From positions 186,001 through 250,000 of the forward strand of contig NZ_JAGJDY010000007.1 in the NCBI RefSeq assembly GCF_018100795.1: 64,000 bases of DNA, read 5' to 3'. The notes under the pieces were generated by a model. The model did no database searches. It saw nothing but the letters and a program-made list of their open reading frames with translations, and was not told where the DNA came from. A program made the position numbers and the translations under genes. Source of the stretch: Alteromonas sp. MMG017. Lineage in GTDB: Bacteria; Pseudomonadota; Gammaproteobacteria; Enterobacterales; Alteromonadaceae. Positions 38,184 through 48,034 of the stretch are shown piece after piece; the stretch's first letter is position 1; the number at the start of each line of letters is the position of its first letter.

Positions 38184-39008
38184 ATGGCAAATAATTCGAA
38201 TAATGATGATTTTCCAACTATTCGTTTAGATGATGAAGATCGTCGCGATTATCAAAAAAAGCGTCAGCCTACGCCAACCAAAGCGCCTTCGAATTCCTCA
38301 TCGCCTACCAGCCCCTCTCCCAAAACCCCAGAAAAAAGCAGTGGTGGCGGTAATGGCCTCTGGGTATTCCTTATCGCACTTATTGCTCTTGGTGCCTGTG
38401 GCGGATGTTACTACCTGTACACATTGGTAGAACAACAAAAAGTAGTCGCTTCTCAAGCTGAAAAACGCATTCTTGAATTAGAGAAAAAGCTTTCTGCTAC
38501 TGGTGAAGAAATGGGTGAGTCTACCGTTGCTTTGCAGGTTAAAGTAAATGAACTGGCCAGTAAGACCAATGATTTGTGGGAACAGATGGACAAACTCTGG
38601 GCTTCAGCGTGGCGCCGCAATCAAAAAGAAATTGCTGACTTAGGTGATAGAGTGGGTAACGTTCAAACTGCGCTTCAGGGCAACATTAAGAAGGTTGCCG
38701 ATGATATGACTAGCCAGCAGAGCCAAGTTGGCTCAGTGAAAAATCAATTGGCTTCTTTGGCTGATGAAATTCTAGCCTTGAATGTTCAACTAGAACAAGT
38801 TTCTGGTGATAAACGCAGCAGCGAGCAACAAGTACGCAACTTGTCTGACAAATTATCGGTGTTAGAGCAGCGTAACAGCTCCCTTTCTGGGCGTATTACC
38901 AGCCTTGAAAATGAGTTAAGAGAGATAGCCACTAAAGTAGTTTCGCGAAGCACAACGAGTTCTACAAACTCTGCACCATCGTCTGCAGTGAGCGTATCTG
39001 AAGGCTAA
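38184..39008 (+). CDS. Single-span membrane protein with long coiled coil
   Basis: I do not recognise a family. The 274-residue protein has a polar, Pro/Ser-rich N-terminus (1-55) and one membrane helix (about 57-78, LWVFLIALIALGACGGCYYLY). A long heptad-like coiled coil (about 85-250) and a Ser/Thr tail follow. By the positive-inside rule it is probably type II with the coiled coil in the periplasm. GAGAA precedes the ATG. A clear terminator follows at 39037. An envelope scaffold role is only a guess. Confidence 0.8.
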   Translation: MANNSNNDDFPTIRLDDEDRRDYQKKRQPTPTKAPSNSSSPTSPSPKTPEKSSGGGNGLWVFLIALIALGACGGCYYLYTLVEQQKVVASQAEKRILELEKKLSATGEEMGESTVALQVKVNELASKTNDLWEQMDKLWASAWRRNQKEIADLGDRVGNVQTALQGNIKKVADDMTSQQSQVGSVKNQLASLADEILALNVQLEQVSGDKRSSEQQVRNLSDKLSVLEQRNSSLSGRITSLENELREIATKVVSRSTTSSTNSAPSSAVSVSEG

Positions 39009-39036
39009 TCTTAGCCTCAAATTTGAATGTATTTTT

Positions 39037-39062
39037 AAAGGAGCCTATCGGCTCCTTTTTTT
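39037..39062 (+). terminator. Terminator after the coiled-coil membrane protein
   Basis: The stem AAAGGAGCC/GGCTCCTTT with a 4-base loop is followed by four more T on the plus strand. It separates this gene from the RsbQ-like gene. Confidence 0.93.
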
Positions 39063-39194
39063 GCGCTGATGTTATTAACCATAAGTAGCATATATTCTGT
39101 ACCCCTTCGATGCTATAAACATTAAATAAGTGGAAAGCCTTGTGTGTTGCTATTTTGAGGCTATTTTTTACTCAAGTAAGAACAGGCTACAACT

Positions 39195-40010
39195 ATGATT
39201 TTTCAATCCAGTGCTAATCATATTATCGACAACAATAACGTAAACATTATTGGTTCAGGCACAAAAACTCTTATGCTTGCACATGGATTTGGTTGTGACC
39301 AAAACATGTGGAAGTACCTTACCCCCTATCTTGAGCAGAAATACAAAATCGTGCTGTTTGACTATGTGGGCTGCGGAAAATCTAATGTTAGTGCTTTTGA
39401 TAAATCTCGGTATGAAGAATTAGAAGGGTATGCACAAGATGTTATCGATATTTGTGAAGCGCTTGAGTTAACTGAGGTCACGTTTATTGGCCATTCAGTA
39501 AGCGGTATTATTGGTTATCTCGCTTCAGTTATCGCCCCGCAATATTTTTCAAATTTTGTGTTGGTATGCCCCTCTCCTTGTTTCCTGAATTTACCACCAG
39601 ACTATTTTGGCGGTTTCGAAAAAGAAGACTTGGAAGAGCTTATTAACTTAATGGACAAAAACTATATCGGCTGGGCGAGTTACCTTGCGCCATTAGTGAT
39701 GGGCGGAGAAAACGACCCCACTTTAGTAAAAGAACTGGAAAGCAGCTTTTGTTCTACCGACCCTAAGTATGCGAAACCTTTTGCAAAGGCCACCTTCTTT
39801 TCCGATTATAGAAATATCCTTCCTACAATTTCTTTTCCCTCTCTTATTCTGCAAAGTCGCAGCGACTCATTAGCAGCAGTCGAAGTGGGGAAATATATGC
39901 ATAAAAAAACACCTTTGTCATCGCTTGAAGTGATTGACGCTCACGGCCATTGTTTGCATATGACAAACCCCGTCACTATTGCAGAAAAAATAGCGCAGTT
40001 TGTCTCTTGA
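39195..40010 (+). CDS. rsbQ: RsbQ-type alpha/beta hydrolase
   Basis: The 271-residue protein matches Bacillus RsbQ along its length, with shared blocks HGFGCDQNMW (30-39), LFDYVGCGKS, GYAQDV, CPSPC, KNYIGWA and FCSTDP. The catalytic triad is intact: S101 in GHSVSG, D224 and H252 in HGHC, each offset by 5 from RsbQ S96/D219/H247. The plant receptors KAI2 and D14 belong to the same family. In Bacillus, RsbQ is needed to activate the PAS phosphatase RsbP. Here the next gene, overlapping its stop, encodes PAS-GGDEF instead. It probably hydrolyses or senses an unidentified small hydrophobic molecule. Confidence 0.94.
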   Translation: MIFQSSANHIIDNNNVNIIGSGTKTLMLAHGFGCDQNMWKYLTPYLEQKYKIVLFDYVGCGKSNVSAFDKSRYEELEGYAQDVIDICEALELTEVTFIGHSVSGIIGYLASVIAPQYFSNFVLVCPSPCFLNLPPDYFGGFEKEDLEELINLMDKNYIGWASYLAPLVMGGENDPTLVKELESSFCSTDPKYAKPFAKATFFSDYRNILPTISFPSLILQSRSDSLAAVEVGKYMHKKTPLSSLEVIDAHGHCLHMTNPVTIAEKIAQFVS

Positions 40011-40921
40011 ATGAGGAACTGCTCGACCTCTTTCCAAGTTTACTTTTAGTGTCGAATTTACGATCCGGAAGCATCGATTACTGCAATAAAGATGCCTTGG
40101 AATTTCTCGGCTCTTCACGAGAAGAGGTGGCGGGAAGCAACGTTTCCAGTATTATTTCGCGGGCGAGTTTAATTTTTTTTGAAAGCTATGTAAGACCGTC
40201 ATTACTCGCGACGGGTAGATTTTCAGAACTTCAAATGACGTTAGTCACTGCGCAGCAAGAACGGTTACCTGTACTGGCAAATGTTACACTGCATGGCGAA
40301 CAACTCTACTGGTCTATGCATTCAGCTAAAAGCCGCGATAAGCTTTATCAAGAGCTCATAGAAGTAAGAGACAGCTTGGAATTAAAAACCGACGAGCTCA
40401 CACTACTTTCCCGACTCGACCCGCTTACAAACTTACTTAATCGTCGTGCTGCCTCGGCGGATATTCGTAAGCTACTCGATCAGGTAAATCGAAAATTCGT
40501 TCCTGTGTCTTTCTTACTCATTGATATTGATTTCTTTAAAAACATTAACGATAACCACGGTCATGATGTAGGCGACGAGGTTATTGGATTACTATCAAAA
40601 ACATTAAAATCTGCCACGCGAAAAACTGATGTTGTTGCCCGCTGGGGCGGCGAAGAATTTCTGATAGTGCTATATAACTCAACCCAAGACAATGCCCGAC
40701 TCTATTGTAAGTATTTGCATGAAAGGATTGCAGAGTTACGTTATTCGCGAGCAGATAGAATTACGGTGAGTATTGGCGTGACGCAAATACCCATGCCGCA
40801 ACATGACACAGTTTTGCAAGTTGAAACATTAATTAAAGAAGCCGATGACGCGCTTTACCAGGCGAAAGACGACGGCCGAAATCGCACTATCTTCCACACA
40901 GACAAACACGCCAAAATCTAG
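40007..40921 (+). CDS. PAS-GGDEF diguanylate cyclase, partner of RsbQ
   Basis: The protein of about 304 residues is read from the TTG at 40007, which overlaps the RsbQ stop (TTGA). A TTG at 39950 in the same frame is an alternative with a longer overlap. An N-terminal PAS domain (about 1-105) is followed by a coiled linker (about 110-135) and a GGDEF domain with intact GGEEF in RWGGEEFLIVLY near residue 215. There is no membrane segment. It should synthesise c-di-GMP under control of the PAS domain, and the overlap with the RsbQ gene implies that RsbQ signals through that PAS, as with RsbP. Confidence 0.9.
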   Translation: MNEELLDLFPSLLLVSNLRSGSIDYCNKDALEFLGSSREEVAGSNVSSIISRASLIFFESYVRPSLLATGRFSELQMTLVTAQQERLPVLANVTLHGEQLYWSMHSAKSRDKLYQELIEVRDSLELKTDELTLLSRLDPLTNLLNRRAASADIRKLLDQVNRKFVPVSFLLIDIDFFKNINDNHGHDVGDEVIGLLSKTLKSATRKTDVVARWGGEEFLIVLYNSTQDNARLYCKYLHERIAELRYSRADRITVSIGVTQIPMPQHDTVLQVETLIKEADDALYQAKDDGRNRTIFHTDKHAKI

Positions 40922-40950
40922 GCGATAACACTCGCTAGCCCCTTATAACT

Positions 40951-41018
40951 GTAGGCATTAACACTAGGCATTCTACTAGGTATAAACACTAAGTATTCCA
41001 CTCGGCATTACCACTAGA
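40951..41018. repeat. Degenerate ~25-bp tandem repeat in the intergenic region
   Basis: Three imperfect units containing GGCATTAACACTAGGCATT-like sequence occur between the PAS-GGDEF stop and the M48 gene stop. They are AT-rich and diverged. No open frame or clear terminator accompanies them. Confidence 0.45.
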
Positions 41019-41032
41019 ACGACCAATACCAA

Positions 41033-42139
41033 TCAATCATTATAGGCTGCGCTTTCAGCATTCTCTATACGTGCTTTTGTTGATGGATGAGATTGAAACC
41101 AACTATTTTCAGCGCCCTGCTGGTCAGTTTCCAGCGATAATTTACGCATTACTTCTGCAAAGTCAGCGGGATCTCGATGCATTAATTTTAATTTTGAAAT
41201 AGCAAAGTTGTCAGCCTGCCATTCATGCTTTTGCGAGTATTGATTTTGTACAACACTAGAACCTATACCCATAAAAGACTCAATTGCGCCGCTTAAATCA
41301 CCGAAAAAGTAACTTATCGCCAAGGTGGCAAATAAAGACTCGGCCACCATTTGCATGGAATGGTTTTGCGCCACATGGCCTATTTCGTGTAACAATATGG
41401 CATCAAGTAATGCTTGGTTACCATCTACCAGTGTAACCAAATCATCGGTAAACACTATGGTACCGTCGGGTAACGCAAAAGCATTGGGACCAATGAGCTC
41501 GGAATCTCTGAAATGTACCCGTATATTATTCTCAAAACCGGGTTCGCTAACTTGCTCTACAACGGCGTTAAACCCCATCATTAACTGCTCACGTTGCAAA
41601 TTGGGTAGCGTACTAGGCTCCAGCATAGAATAATCTAGTGCACTTAACGTATGCTGTGAAGCTAGGGTTTTAATGGAGTCAGGTATTTGGTCAGCAAATT
41701 TAACGGCCGCCCACGGCATACCTTGTACAAAAATAACGTAGAGTAAAAGTGGTACTAATAAAACACTCGCAACTAACCAAGGCTTTTTCGTTTCCATTTG
41801 AGAGATACGACTACCTGCCCCACCATCTAACCACTGATTTAACAGTGGTGATGGCGCACAAACCAGTAAACGGTCGTTAGGTAGGGTAATTTCTCGTGGC
41901 AAGTTGCCCAGTTTTGACTTCGCATTAACTTCAGATTGCTGAAACCTTAACGGTTCAGCGCTTTCACCACTGACCAAACTCGTATTAACGACAGTATAAC
42001 TTTCGTCTATTCCTAGGCCGCTGTCAGAAACACACTGATCCTCGTTTTTGAAACGAATGACCAGTATATTATCTTCAATACTCGCGGTAATAGGTGTAAC
42101 CGATGAACCTTCTGATTGATATAACTGCCCATCTATCAT
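41033..42139 (-). CDS. M48 family zinc metalloprotease, membrane-anchored
   Basis: The 368-residue protein has a cytosolic-looking N-terminal region (1-120), one membrane helix (about 125-147, PWLVASVLLVPLLLYVIFV) and a peptidase M48 domain. The zinc motif is HEIGH (about 252-256) and a third ligand probably lies in KHEWQAD. It lies 4 bases after the YjgN/DUF898 gene on the same strand; the two families commonly occur as a pair. It probably degrades envelope proteins, with unknown targets. Confidence 0.9.
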   Translation of the reverse strand: MIDGQLYQSEGSSVTPITASIEDNILVIRFKNEDQCVSDSGLGIDESYTVVNTSLVSGESAEPLRFQQSEVNAKSKLGNLPREITLPNDRLLVCAPSPLLNQWLDGGAGSRISQMETKKPWLVASVLLVPLLLYVIFVQGMPWAAVKFADQIPDSIKTLASQHTLSALDYSMLEPSTLPNLQREQLMMGFNAVVEQVSEPGFENNIRVHFRDSELIGPNAFALPDGTIVFTDDLVTLVDGNQALLDAILLHEIGHVAQNHSMQMVAESLFATLAISYFFGDLSGAIESFMGIGSSVVQNQYSQKHEWQADNFAISKLKLMHRDPADFAEVMRKLSLETDQQGAENSWFQSHPSTKARIENAESAAYND

Positions 42140-42143
42140 TAAG

Positions 42144-43349
42144 CTAGCCTAACGCGACATCAACATCGAACAACGTAGCCGCTTCTTCAGCTGTCGCGCC
42201 CACAGAACCGGTATTAATGGACGTAACGCTATCAATACCTGATAACACAGTGACCTCAGTGGCATTAGCAAAGAAATGAGCACTGCGAATTTTCGCCCAG
42301 GGAATAGCAAACCCTAAGGAAAGAACAATAGCAATAACGTTGGTGGTTCTAAGCCATATCAGCGGCATTACACCCACATTAGAACTAAACTGCGCCACGT
42401 TTGGTATTTCACTATTTTCATAAATATGATTGCGAATTAGGGCGGTATAAAAGCTGGATGAAATAGCAAAAGCAATAAGATACATGCCGATCAGAGCGAG
42501 CATCAATAAAGGTGCGCCGTTTTCTAATGTTTCAATAAGGCTACTAAAGCCAAAACCCATTAGACTAGCACCAACGATAAACACTGCCGCGACTATACCC
42601 ACAGCGCCAAGTGACGCAAGATAGTAAGATCCCGTGCTCAGTTTCGTAGTAAAACTACTGTCACCGAAAGCAGATTCGTCAACTAGGTATTCGTCTACCT
42701 TCTTTAGCGCCCATGGCAACATTAAGTACAAAGTAAATAGGCTAACAATAGGCAAAACTACAAAAACCACGAACGCGCCACCAAAGCCGCCGTTAAATTT
42801 AAATCGAACATTTCGATAGCCTGTCATGCGCATACTGAAACGTTGACCTAGCACTATCATAAAGGGCGTGAGTAGCATTAAAGCCAACACCATAACTGCG
42901 CCTGCAATAGGATTTACTGCACTTAAAATAAAATAACTAGCAAATAAAAACACCGCAATAATACGGCCTTTTAAAATTTGTAATGGATTTGCTAGATAGG
43001 AAAATCGATGACCATCAATTTCAGTATTCCCATAAAAATATCGATTGGTTCTTACTTTTGCCCACGCAGAATAGATACCCAGTGTCACAATGGTGAGCAA
43101 TAGGTTCACCATCCAAATAGAAAAGAATTCTGACGCTGTACCATGAAAGGAAACCTTACCTTTTCTTAAAACACTTGGGGTAGATACTGTGGAGGACGTT
43201 TCTGTGGAAGGGTTTCCTGATGATTCAAACTGAACAATTCGCTCTTCTAACTCTTGCGCCCGTTCTGGGTGCTCGATTTCGTCAATTGTAGCGCGAGCTT
43301 GCTTTAATTCTTCTAATGAATACGTTGAGTAATCAATCTGTGATGACAT
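42144..43349 (-). CDS. YjgN/DUF898 family membrane protein
   Basis: The 401-residue protein has a hydrophilic N-terminus (1-75) followed by roughly eight membrane segments. DUF898 landmarks include FHGTASEFFSIWMVNLLLTIVT and YSAWAKVRTNRYFYG (about 110-124), repeated later as IPWAKIRSAHFF. No function is established. It is co-transcribed with the M48 protease gene. Confidence 0.9.
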   Translation of the reverse strand: MSSQIDYSTYSLEELKQARATIDEIEHPERAQELEERIVQFESSGNPSTETSSTVSTPSVLRKGKVSFHGTASEFFSIWMVNLLLTIVTLGIYSAWAKVRTNRYFYGNTEIDGHRFSYLANPLQILKGRIIAVFLFASYFILSAVNPIAGAVMVLALMLLTPFMIVLGQRFSMRMTGYRNVRFKFNGGFGGAFVVFVVLPIVSLFTLYLMLPWALKKVDEYLVDESAFGDSSFTTKLSTGSYYLASLGAVGIVAAVFIVGASLMGFGFSSLIETLENGAPLLMLALIGMYLIAFAISSSFYTALIRNHIYENSEIPNVAQFSSNVGVMPLIWLRTTNVIAIVLSLGFAIPWAKIRSAHFFANATEVTVLSGIDSVTSINTGSVGATAEEAATLFDVDVALG

Positions 43350-43445
43350 AAATCCCTCTTAATTTTAGTAATTTCCATATGCTTAAAGCATTACCAATGC
43401 TAAACATACGCAACATTTACTATGGGGGCAATGTTTTACAGACAT

Positions 43446-43472
43446 AAAAAAAGCACCCTAGGGTGCTTTTTT
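43446..43472 (-). terminator. Terminator after rpsO
   Basis: The palindrome GCACCCTAGGGTGC is flanked by A and T runs on either side, 17 bases after rpsO. It can serve both directions. Confidence 0.93.
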
Positions 43473-43488
43473 CATTAAAAACTTAAGC

Positions 43489-43758
43489 TTATCGACGTAG
43501 GCCAAGACGCTTAATTAGGTCAAGATAACGCTCAGCGTTCTTGCCTTTAAGGTAGTCTAGAAGCTTACGACGCTGGCTAACCATACGTAGAAGACCGCGA
43601 CGTGAGTGGTGGTCTTTCTTATGATCAGCAAAATGGCCTTGAAGCTTGTTGATGTTGTGAGTTAACAACGCAACTTGAACTTCAGGTGAACCAGTATCAC
43701 CTTCTTTTACGCCATAATCAGCAATGATTGTTGCAGTTTCGTCTTTAGTTAGTGACAT
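43489..43758 (-). CDS. rpsO: 30S ribosomal protein S15
   Basis: The 89-residue protein has the full S15 length and sequence ([36 protein letters not shown]), which binds 16S rRNA early in 30S assembly. It ends the translation operon. A terminator follows directly and, unlike E. coli, pnp is not next; the next genes are YjgN/DUF898 and M48. Confidence 0.98.
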   Translation of the reverse strand: MSLTKDETATIIADYGVKEGDTGSPEVQVALLTHNINKLQGHFADHKKDHHSRRGLLRMVSQRRKLLDYLKGKNAERYLDLIKRLGLRR

Positions 43759-43861
43759 AACATTCTCCTAAATTATGTCCGGCCGATCACTAATTCAGCC
43801 AGACGGAATGAAGCGCGTATTATAATGACAGCGCGCGAGTTAGCAAGGGAAAGTGTAAACT

Positions 43862-44836
43862 TTATTGGTTGTACACAACCCGTCTTTTGGGATTCACAAA
43901 AATATCGCCATTAGAGCCAGCTTGGTCCTTGGGATCCTGAACGCCTTCGCCTACGCCTAAAAACAAACCTTGTTCGTTTTCACCAAAGTAAACTCGGTAA
44001 GGCTGGCCAACTACTAATGCTTCGCTACAGGTACCTTTGACACTTTGACCGTTATCGAAACGATGTTTTTCAGCATCATTAATGCAGACTAAAGGAAGTC
44101 TACTGACCGCGGTATCCATAGGTATCATAAAGGCATCAAGTGCAGCAAAGTCGCCCTCAGCAAGCGCTTCTTGAGTAGCAATTAGCGTATCAAGAGAGAC
44201 CATTTTATCCGTTGGGTAATCGGCCACTTCAGTACGATGCAAGCGTGTGACGTAAGCGCCGCACTCAAGGATTTGACCAATATCGTCTACTAACGAGCGA
44301 ATATAAGTGCCTTTGCTGCATTTAACGCGCATATCCACTTCAGGAAGCGCAATACGCGTGACTTCAAGTTCAAATATTTCTATATCTCTGGCTTCACGCT
44401 CAACCGTTATACCCTGACGAGCATAGTGATAAAGAGGCTTGCCTTGGTGTTTTAGTGCCGAAAACATGGAAGGTACCTGCTTGCTCTTCCCTAGGAATTG
44501 CAAACACGTGTTTCGTACCGTATCTTCGTCTACTGTCACCGGCTTTTCTTCAACCACTTCACCATCTGCATCAGAGGTAGTAGTACGAATACCTAAGGTT
44601 GCGGTAACTTCATAAGTTTTCTCAGCATCTAGCAAAAACTGAGAAAATTTAGTCGCTTCTCCTAAACATAGAGGTAACATTCCGCTGGCGAGAGGGTCTA
44701 ACGCGCCTGTGTGGCCACCTTTTGAAGCCTTGAACAACCAGCGTACTTTCTGGAGTAGTTGGTTTGAAGAACCGCCTAATGGCTTATCTAGCAATACTAT
44801 GCCGTTAATATCACGGCCTTTACGACGCCTTGCCAT
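43862..44836 (-). CDS. truB: tRNA pseudouridine(55) synthase
   Basis: The 324-residue enzyme has the TruB core, with catalytic Asp in [16 protein letters not shown] (about 40-55) and a C-terminal PUA-like domain. It converts U55 of the tRNA T-loop to pseudouridine. Its ATG begins at the base next to the rbfA stop, typical of this operon. Confidence 0.97.
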   Translation of the reverse strand: MARRRKGRDINGIVLLDKPLGGSSNQLLQKVRWLFKASKGGHTGALDPLASGMLPLCLGEATKFSQFLLDAEKTYEVTATLGIRTTTSDADGEVVEEKPVTVDEDTVRNTCLQFLGKSKQVPSMFSALKHQGKPLYHYARQGITVEREARDIEIFELEVTRIALPEVDMRVKCSKGTYIRSLVDDIGQILECGAYVTRLHRTEVADYPTDKMVSLDTLIATQEALAEGDFAALDAFMIPMDTAVSRLPLVCINDAEKHRFDNGQSVKGTCSEALVVGQPYRVYFGENEQGLFLGVGEGVQDPKDQAGSNGDIFVNPKRRVVYNQ

Positions 44837-45238
44837 TTATTCCTTCTCATCTGACTCGTCGGTATCTCGTTTTGCGTCATCTGCCGCAACGGTTTGCGAT
44901 ACCAAGTTAGAAATGCGCATACCTTCGATAATTGATTTATCTTCAAAGAAGTGAAGGTGCGGCACAGAGCGCATGCGTAAACGCTTAGCCAAAATACTAC
45001 GAATAAACGGCTGAAACTCGGCCAGCTGTTTTATTTGTCTTTTGCCTTCTTCTTCTGTGCTGTTATAGATAGTTACGAAAATTTTAGCGTGGGCTAAATC
45101 TCGTGTTACATCAACATCAGACACAGTAATCAGCGGCATATCGCCTACGCGGTGTTTGTATTCATTTTGCAGAATGCTAGCCACTTCTTTATGAACTTGC
45201 TGTGACACTCTGTCGGTACGTGAAAATTCACGAGCCAT
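44837..45238 (-). CDS. rbfA: Ribosome-binding factor A
   Basis: The 133-residue protein has the RbfA fold (QQVHKEVASILQNE, SDVDVTRDLAHAKIFV) with an acidic tail. It helps 30S maturation, particularly at low temperature. It lies downstream of infB, but a strong hairpin with a U tract lies in the 164-base gap between them. Confidence 0.97.
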   Translation of the reverse strand: MAREFSRTDRVSQQVHKEVASILQNEYKHRVGDMPLITVSDVDVTRDLAHAKIFVTIYNSTEEEGKRQIKQLAEFQPFIRSILAKRLRMRSVPHLHFFEDKSIIEGMRISNLVSQTVAADDAKRDTDESDEKE

Positions 45239-45351
45239 AACTTTCTCCTGTCTTTAAATCAGCGATTGTTGCCAGTCACTCTGGTTATTAAACTTCGCCT
45301 TGTAAAGCGTAGCTTATAAACAACCTCTTCTCTTTTAGAAAAGTGACAGAC

Positions 45352-45374
45352 AAAAACGGGGGCTTGTGCCCCCG
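45352..45374 (-). terminator. Terminator between infB and rbfA
   Basis: The stem CGGGGGC/GCCCCCG with a 4-base loop is followed on the minus strand by five T. It lies 29 bases after infB inside the operon, so it may tune expression of rbfA-truB-rpsO. No strong promoter was seen between it and rbfA. Confidence 0.88.
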
Positions 45375-45402
45375 CTTTATTTATACTGATTTAGTTAGGC
45401 AA

Positions 45403-48009
45403 TTAGATTTCGCGTTTAACTTCAACGATTTCGAAGACTTCGATTTGGTCTCCAACTTTTACGTCGTTGTAGTTCTTAACGCCGATACCACATTCCATAC
45501 CGTTACGTACATCTTGTACGTCATCTTTGAAGCGACGTAGAGATTCTAGTTCACCTTCATAGATTACTACGTTTTCACGAAGTACACGGATTGGATTGCT
45601 ACGCTTAACCACACCTTCTGTAACCATACAACCAGCGATAGCACCAAGCTTAGGCGATTTAAATACATCACGCACTTCAGCCAGACCAATAATTTCTTGT
45701 CTGAATTCTGGCGCAAGCATACCGCTCATTGCTGCTTTCACTTCGTCGATTAGGCTATAGATAACGCTGTAGTAACGTAAATCAATTTCTTCAGCTTCTA
45801 GTACGCGGCGTGCAGTTGCATCGGCACGAACGTTAAAGCCAAGTACGATAGCGCCAGAAGCCGCTGCCAATGTTGCGTCAGTTTCAGTGATTCCACCTAC
45901 GCCGCTACCCACAATGTTAACTTTAACTTCTGCCGTTGATAGTTTAATCAACGACTCAGCAATCGCTTCTACAGAACCTTGTACATCAGCTTTAAGTACA
46001 ATGTTAAGTTCGCTAACGTCGCCTGCTTCCATGTTTGCAAACATGTTTTCAAGCTTCGCTTTTTGCTGACGAGCAAGTTTAAGCTCACGCTTCTTCTGAT
46101 GACGCTTAGCCGCTACTTCACGTGCTTTACGCTCATCTTTAACCACTGCTGCATCTTCACCGGCTACTGGAACACCAGATAGACCTAGTACTTCAACAGG
46201 TGTAGATGGGCCCGCTAACTTAAGCTCTTGACCATGCTCATCGCGCATTGCACGAACACGTCCGTACTCTTCGCCACATAGTAGGATATCACCGGCTTTC
46301 AGCTCACCTTCTTGTATAAGTACTGAAGCTACTGGACCACGACCTTTATCAAGACGTGATTCAATAACGATACCGCGACCTGGACCTTTAGCTACCGCTT
46401 GTAGATCTAATAACTCAGCTTGAAGGTTAATGGCTTCTAGAAGACCATCCACACCCATACCGGTTTTAGCAGAAACGTTACAGAACTGGTGCTCACCGCC
46501 CCACTCTTCTGAAATAACTTCCAGTTGAGAAAGCTCAGTTTTAACACGATCTGGATCGGCTGACTCTTTATCCATCTTGTTCACGGCAATGATTAACGGT
46601 ACGCCTGCTGCACGAGCATGCTGAACCGCTTCTTTTGTTTGTGGCATTACGCCATCGTCTGCCGCAACAACCAAGATAACGATATCTGTAGCCGTTGCTC
46701 CACGAGCACGCATTGCAGTAAACGCGGCGTGTCCAGGAGTATCTAAAAAGGTAATTTCGCCATTATCAGTTTGTACTTTATAAGCACCGATATGCTGAGT
46801 AATACCACCCGCTTCACCGTCTGCCACTTTCGCGCGACGAATGTAATCAAGTAGTGATGTCTTACCGTGGTCAACGTGACCCATGATAGTAACAACAGGT
46901 GCACGTGATGTTTTATCACCGCCTGTACCATCATCAGCTAACAATTCTTCTTCAAGCGCGTTGTCGTTAACCAGTTCAAATTTATGACCCATTTCTTCAA
47001 CAACAAGCACTGCTGTGTCTTGGTCAAGAACCTGGTTAATTGTCGCCATCTCACCCATTTTCATCATGGTTTTGATAACTTCGTTCGACTTAATCGCTAA
47101 CTTGCTAGCAAGTTCGCCAACAGTGATAGTTTCACCTAACTTAACGATACGCTCTACTGGTTGAGCTGGCTTGTTGAAGCCTTGCTTCAAGTGCTCACCC
47201 GCATTACGCTTAGATTTTCTGCGACGACGTGAAGAACGCTCAACTTGGGCGTCTTGTTCGTCTTCAGCTTCTTGAGCATAACGGTTTGAATGTAAGTGAA
47301 CTTCTTCAGCTTCTGCTTTCTTACGTGCTTCAGCTTCTTCTTTCCAACGTCGCTCGTTTTCTTCTGCTAATTTACGTGCTTCATCAGCCGCTTTCTTAGC
47401 ATCTTCTTCAAGCTTCTTCTGCGCTTCTTCTTCTTGCGCTTTACGAAGACGTTCTTCTTCCTGACGAGCAGCTTCTTGAGCAGCTTTTTCTTCAGCCGAC
47501 ATTTCAGGCTCGTCTTTTTTGCGTGCTTCAGCGTCTTTCTTAGCTTGCTCAACGCGACGTGCACGTTCTTCTTCAGCAGCTTTTCTTGACTCTTCCGCTT
47601 TACGCGCTTTTTCTTCAGCAGCTTGTTTTGCTTCAGCAGCAGCTTTTTCTTCTGCTTCACGCTTCAAACGTGCTTCTTCAGCTAACTTCGCTTCTTCTTC
47701 CGCTAGGCGTTGTTGCTCTTCAGCATCAGTACGCTTAACGTATGTACGCTTCTTACGTACTTCAACTTTTACTTCTTTAGACTTGCCTACGCTAATAGTA
47801 CTGGTTGTCTTGCGTTTAAGTGTCATGCGCTGTGGTTCGGACGCGCTGCCGTGTTGCTTACTTAAATGATCCAACAGTTTCTTTTTCTCTTCTTCAGTAA
47901 CCTGAGCGCCGGCATTCTTTGTAATACCCGCGTCTTTAAACTGGCCAACCAATCGGTCAACGGTCGTACCAATGTCGCTGGCGAGCTTTTCAATAGATAC
48001 ATCTGCCAT
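45403..48009 (-). CDS. infB: Translation initiation factor IF-2
   Basis: The 868-residue protein has an N-terminal IF2N domain, a long Glu/Ala/Lys-rich charged region (about 90-245) and a second IF2N region. A GTPase domain follows with G1 [10 protein letters not shown]3 DTPGHAAF and G4 NKMD, then domains II-IV. It recruits initiator tRNA to the 30S subunit and promotes subunit joining. It is 25 bases after nusA. Confidence 0.98.
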   Translation of the reverse strand: MADVSIEKLASDIGTTVDRLVGQFKDAGITKNAGAQVTEEEKKKLLDHLSKQHGSASEPQRMTLKRKTTSTISVGKSKEVKVEVRKKRTYVKRTDAEEQQRLAEEEAKLAEEARLKREAEEKAAAEAKQAAEEKARKAEESRKAAEEERARRVEQAKKDAEARKKDEPEMSAEEKAAQEAARQEEERLRKAQEEEAQKKLEEDAKKAADEARKLAEENERRWKEEAEARKKAEAEEVHLHSNRYAQEAEDEQDAQVERSSRRRRKSKRNAGEHLKQGFNKPAQPVERIVKLGETITVGELASKLAIKSNEVIKTMMKMGEMATINQVLDQDTAVLVVEEMGHKFELVNDNALEEELLADDGTGGDKTSRAPVVTIMGHVDHGKTSLLDYIRRAKVADGEAGGITQHIGAYKVQTDNGEITFLDTPGHAAFTAMRARGATATDIVILVVAADDGVMPQTKEAVQHARAAGVPLIIAVNKMDKESADPDRVKTELSQLEVISEEWGGEHQFCNVSAKTGMGVDGLLEAINLQAELLDLQAVAKGPGRGIVIESRLDKGRGPVASVLIQEGELKAGDILLCGEEYGRVRAMRDEHGQELKLAGPSTPVEVLGLSGVPVAGEDAAVVKDERKAREVAAKRHQKKRELKLARQQKAKLENMFANMEAGDVSELNIVLKADVQGSVEAIAESLIKLSTAEVKVNIVGSGVGGITETDATLAAASGAIVLGFNVRADATARRVLEAEEIDLRYYSVIYSLIDEVKAAMSGMLAPEFRQEIIGLAEVRDVFKSPKLGAIAGCMVTEGVVKRSNPIRVLRENVVIYEGELESLRRFKDDVQDVRNGMECGIGVKNYNDVKVGDQIEVFEIVEVKREI

Positions 48010-48034
48010 TACGTATTATTCCCCCTGTTGACCT

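Noticed and set aside
47519-47869. Open frame of 116 codons on the plus strand opposite infB
   Set aside because: It lies antisense to the Glu/Ala/Lys-rich part of IF-2, whose codon bias creates long open frames; the product is low-complexity Ser/Ala/Arg.
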